Assembly: GCA_002451015.1 (NCBI GenBank)
Contig: DKBB01000241.1
Span: 12,007 to 20,141, forward strand
Reading direction: 5' to 3'
DNA length: 8,135 nt
Source of the DNA: Acidobacteria bacterium UBA6911
GTDB taxonomy: Bacteria; Acidobacteriota; UBA6911
Part shown: positions 6,514 through 8,135 of the stretch, one piece after another
Layout: the number at the start of each line of letters is the position of its first letter
Position numbering within the stretch: position 1 is the stretch's first letter
Notes under the pieces: generated by a model
The model's database searches: none
Seen by the model: only the letters and a program-made list of their open reading frames with translations
What the model was told of the DNA's origin: nothing
Position numbers and translations under genes: made by a program

Positions 6514-6593
6514 ATCATGTCCATTCGAAGATTGAAGCGAGTTTGACGATCTCGGATTATTGCTTCCGATCTGCTCAGCCGGCCTGCTTATGC

Positions 6594-8135
6594 TTAATCG
6601 AGTTCATACTTTTGCCGCCAATAGTCTCGATCCGTATAATGGGGCTGATCCTCCTTCTTGAACAAGAAATCTCCCATAACCAGGTAATCCATCTCCGTTC
6701 CCATAAAGCAGCGGTAGGCGTCCTCCGGGCTGCAAACAATGGGCTCACCCCGGACATTGAAGCTTGTATTCACGATGACGCCGTAACCGGTGCGTCGACG
6801 GAAGGCATCGATCAACTTCCAGTACCTAGGGTTCACGTTCTTGTTGACGGACTGAATCCGGGCGGAAAAATCGATGTGGGTAATGGCCGGCACATCTGAT
6901 CGCAGATAGTACAGGCGATCGTAAAGAGGCCGGGAATGATAGTCCCTCGGGAAAGGATTCCGCCTCTCTTTGCGAACGGGGGCGACCAGCAGCATATAAG
7001 GCGACGGGCGGTCGAGTTCGAAAAAATCATGGATGCATTCTTCAAGGACCGAGGGAGCAAAAGGCCGGAAGCCTTCGCGGTACTTGATTTTCAAATTGAG
7101 TTTTTTCTGCATTTCAGGGTGGCGGGCGTCGCCCAGGATGCTCCGGTTTCCCAATGCTCTAGGACCGTATTCCATGCGGCCCTGGAACCAGCCAACGACC
7201 CGGCCATCTTCCAAAAGTCCGGCCACGTCCGTGCAAAGTTTCTCAAAATCGTCATAACCTTGATACACAGAGCCGTACCGCCGGGCCACCTTGAGAATCT
7301 CCCTGTCGCCGAATTCCGGACCCAGCAGCGCCCCTTTCATGGCATCACTCCCTTGTCTCTTCTTGGGCTTGTCCAGATAGATGTGCCAGCTGGCCAGGGC
7401 GGCACCGACGGCGCCACCGGCGTCCCCGCTGGCGGGTTGGATCCAGATATCCTTGAACAATCCGGACTGCAGTAGTCTGCCATTGGCCACGCAGTTGAGG
7501 GCTACTCCTCCCGCCATAACCAGGTAGTCGCTCCCTGTCAATTTCCGAGAAGTCTGTGCCAATTGCAGAACAATTTCTTCAGTGACCTCCTGGATGGCCA
7601 ATGCCATATCCATGTAATTCTGGTCCAGCTCTGTTTCCGATTTCCGTCGAGGCAAGCCAAAAAGCTTCTCCCACGCCTCATCGACGCACATTGTTAATCC
7701 TGTGGCGTAGTTGAAGTAATCCATGTTCAGGAGAAAAGAACCGTCTTCCCGCAAATCAACAAGTTCGGAAAGGATCAGATCTTTCCATTTTCCCACCTGC
7801 GGCGAATTATGCCTGCCGTAGGGGGCAAGTCCCATCAGTTTATACTCGCCGCTATTGACCTTGAACCCGCAGTAGTAGGTAAATGCCGAATAAAGCAGTC
7901 CCAGCGAATGAGGAAAATCAAGTTCGCGCAAGATTTCGATGCCGTTCTCCCGCCCGCTACCGATGGTGCAGGTAGCCCATTCGCCGACACCGTCGATCGT
8001 GAGAATCGCCGCCTCAGGGAACGGCGATGGGTAGAAGGCGCTGGCGGCATGGGAGAGGTGATGTTCCGGAAAAAGCAGTTTCGGATTTTTGCAGCCGAGT
8101 TTCCCGAACTCCTCCCTCAGTATCTGGCGCATGAA
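6594..8135 (-). CDS. carbamoyltransferase (NodU/TobZ/HypF-like), N-terminus beyond window
   Basis: 513 codons are visible, ending at TAA 6596-6594. The frame continues through the right edge (TTC before ATG 8132), so that ATG is internal and about 100 N-terminal residues are missing from a family length near 600. Numbered from that Met, the N-terminal ASKHA-type domain shows EHHLSHAASAF (23-33; the H-x3-H pair 24/28 matches the metal site of TobZ-type enzymes), LTIDGVGEWAT (44-54), GGVALNC (208-214) and SGDAGGAVGAAL (235-246). The C-terminal domain shows GWFQGRMEYGPRALGNRSIL (314-333), GFRPFAPSVL (354-363) and VIVNTSFNVRGEPIV (452-466). The enzyme uses carbamoyl phosphate and ATP, via carbamoyl-adenylate, to carbamoylate a hydroxyl, typically of a sugar or natural product. 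With SxtJ next door, a surface-glycan or secondary-metabolite substrate is plausible but unproven. It is probably the upstream gene of a two-gene operon. Confidence 0.93.
   Translation of the reverse strand, partial: FMRQILREEFGKLGCKNPKLLFPEHHLSHAASAFYPSPFPEAAILTIDGVGEWATCTIGSGRENGIEILRELDFPHSLGLLYSAFTYYCGFKVNSGEYKLMGLAPYGRHNSPQVGKWKDLILSELVDLREDGSFLLNMDYFNYATGLTMCVDEAWEKLFGLPRRKSETELDQNYMDMALAIQEVTEEIVLQLAQTSRKLTGSDYLVMAGGVALNCVANGRLLQSGLFKDIWIQPASGDAGGAVGAALASWHIYLDKPKKRQGSDAMKGALLGPEFGDREILKVARRYGSVYQGYDDFEKLCTDVAGLLEDGRVVGWFQGRMEYGPRALGNRSILGDARHPEMQKKLNLKIKYREGFRPFAPSVLEECIHDFFELDRPSPYMLLVAPVRKERRNPFPRDYHSRPLYDRLYYLRSDVPAITHIDFSARIQSVNKNVNPRYWKLIDAFRRRTGYGVIVNTSFNVRGEPIVCSPEDAYRCFMGTEMDYLVMGDFLFKKEDQPHYTDRDYWRQKYELD

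Noticed and set aside
6936..7475. Plus-strand open frame of 179 codons
   Set aside because: It lies antisense to highly conserved carbamoyltransferase motifs and shows no domain signature of its own.
1..8135. Search for CRISPR arrays, tRNA or rRNA genes, insertion sequences and phage genes
   Set aside because: No regularly spaced direct repeats, no cloverleaf or conserved rRNA segments and no transposase or integrase motifs were seen by eye.

Overview
The window reads as ordinary bacterial chromosome of medium GC content with housekeeping and accessory genes side by side. A five-haem c-type cytochrome, a GlgC-type ADP-glucose pyrophosphorylase and a carbamoyltransferase/SxtJ pair would suit an anaerobic or metabolically versatile Gram-negative, for example Desulfobacterota (former Deltaproteobacteria). 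That placement is inference only; the window holds no rRNA or other taxonomic marker.

Layout. Positions 3-1340 (+) are the 3' two thirds of a DUF3604 (PHP-like metallo-enzyme) gene cut by the left edge. After a gene-poor gap comes a short cold-shock transcription unit on the same strand. It has a well-formed sigma-70-type promoter (1606-1634), a leader of about 157 nt containing a terminator-like hairpin with a U-run (1679-1713), a 67-aa cold-shock-domain protein (1798-2001) and a clear intrinsic terminator (2020-2052). Everything to the right is on the minus strand. In order of transcription it is a carbamoyltransferase cut by the right edge (8135-6594), a small SxtJ-family membrane protein (6513-6124), a gene-poor 434-bp stretch, a broken small gene (5689-5428), a secreted five-haem cytochrome with an N-terminal carboxypeptidase-regulatory-like beta domain (5431-3677), a structured 247-bp gap, and glgC (3429-2104), which converges on the cold-shock gene.

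How the genes relate. The carbamoyltransferase and SxtJ form a recognisable pair, as in carbamoylation loci for surface glycans or natural products. The broken gene overlaps the cytochrome start codon by an ATGA stop-start junction, so the two were probably once translationally coupled. glgC is on the same strand but appears independent of the cytochrome.

The least expected structures are the cold-shock leader hairpin, the disrupted coding frame ahead of the cytochrome (one in-frame TAA plus one frameshift at a UUU-UGA site), and a 10-bp perfect inverted repeat with competing pairings ahead of glgC. I saw no CRISPR array, tRNA, rRNA, transposase or phage gene, and no clear new multi-gene system.
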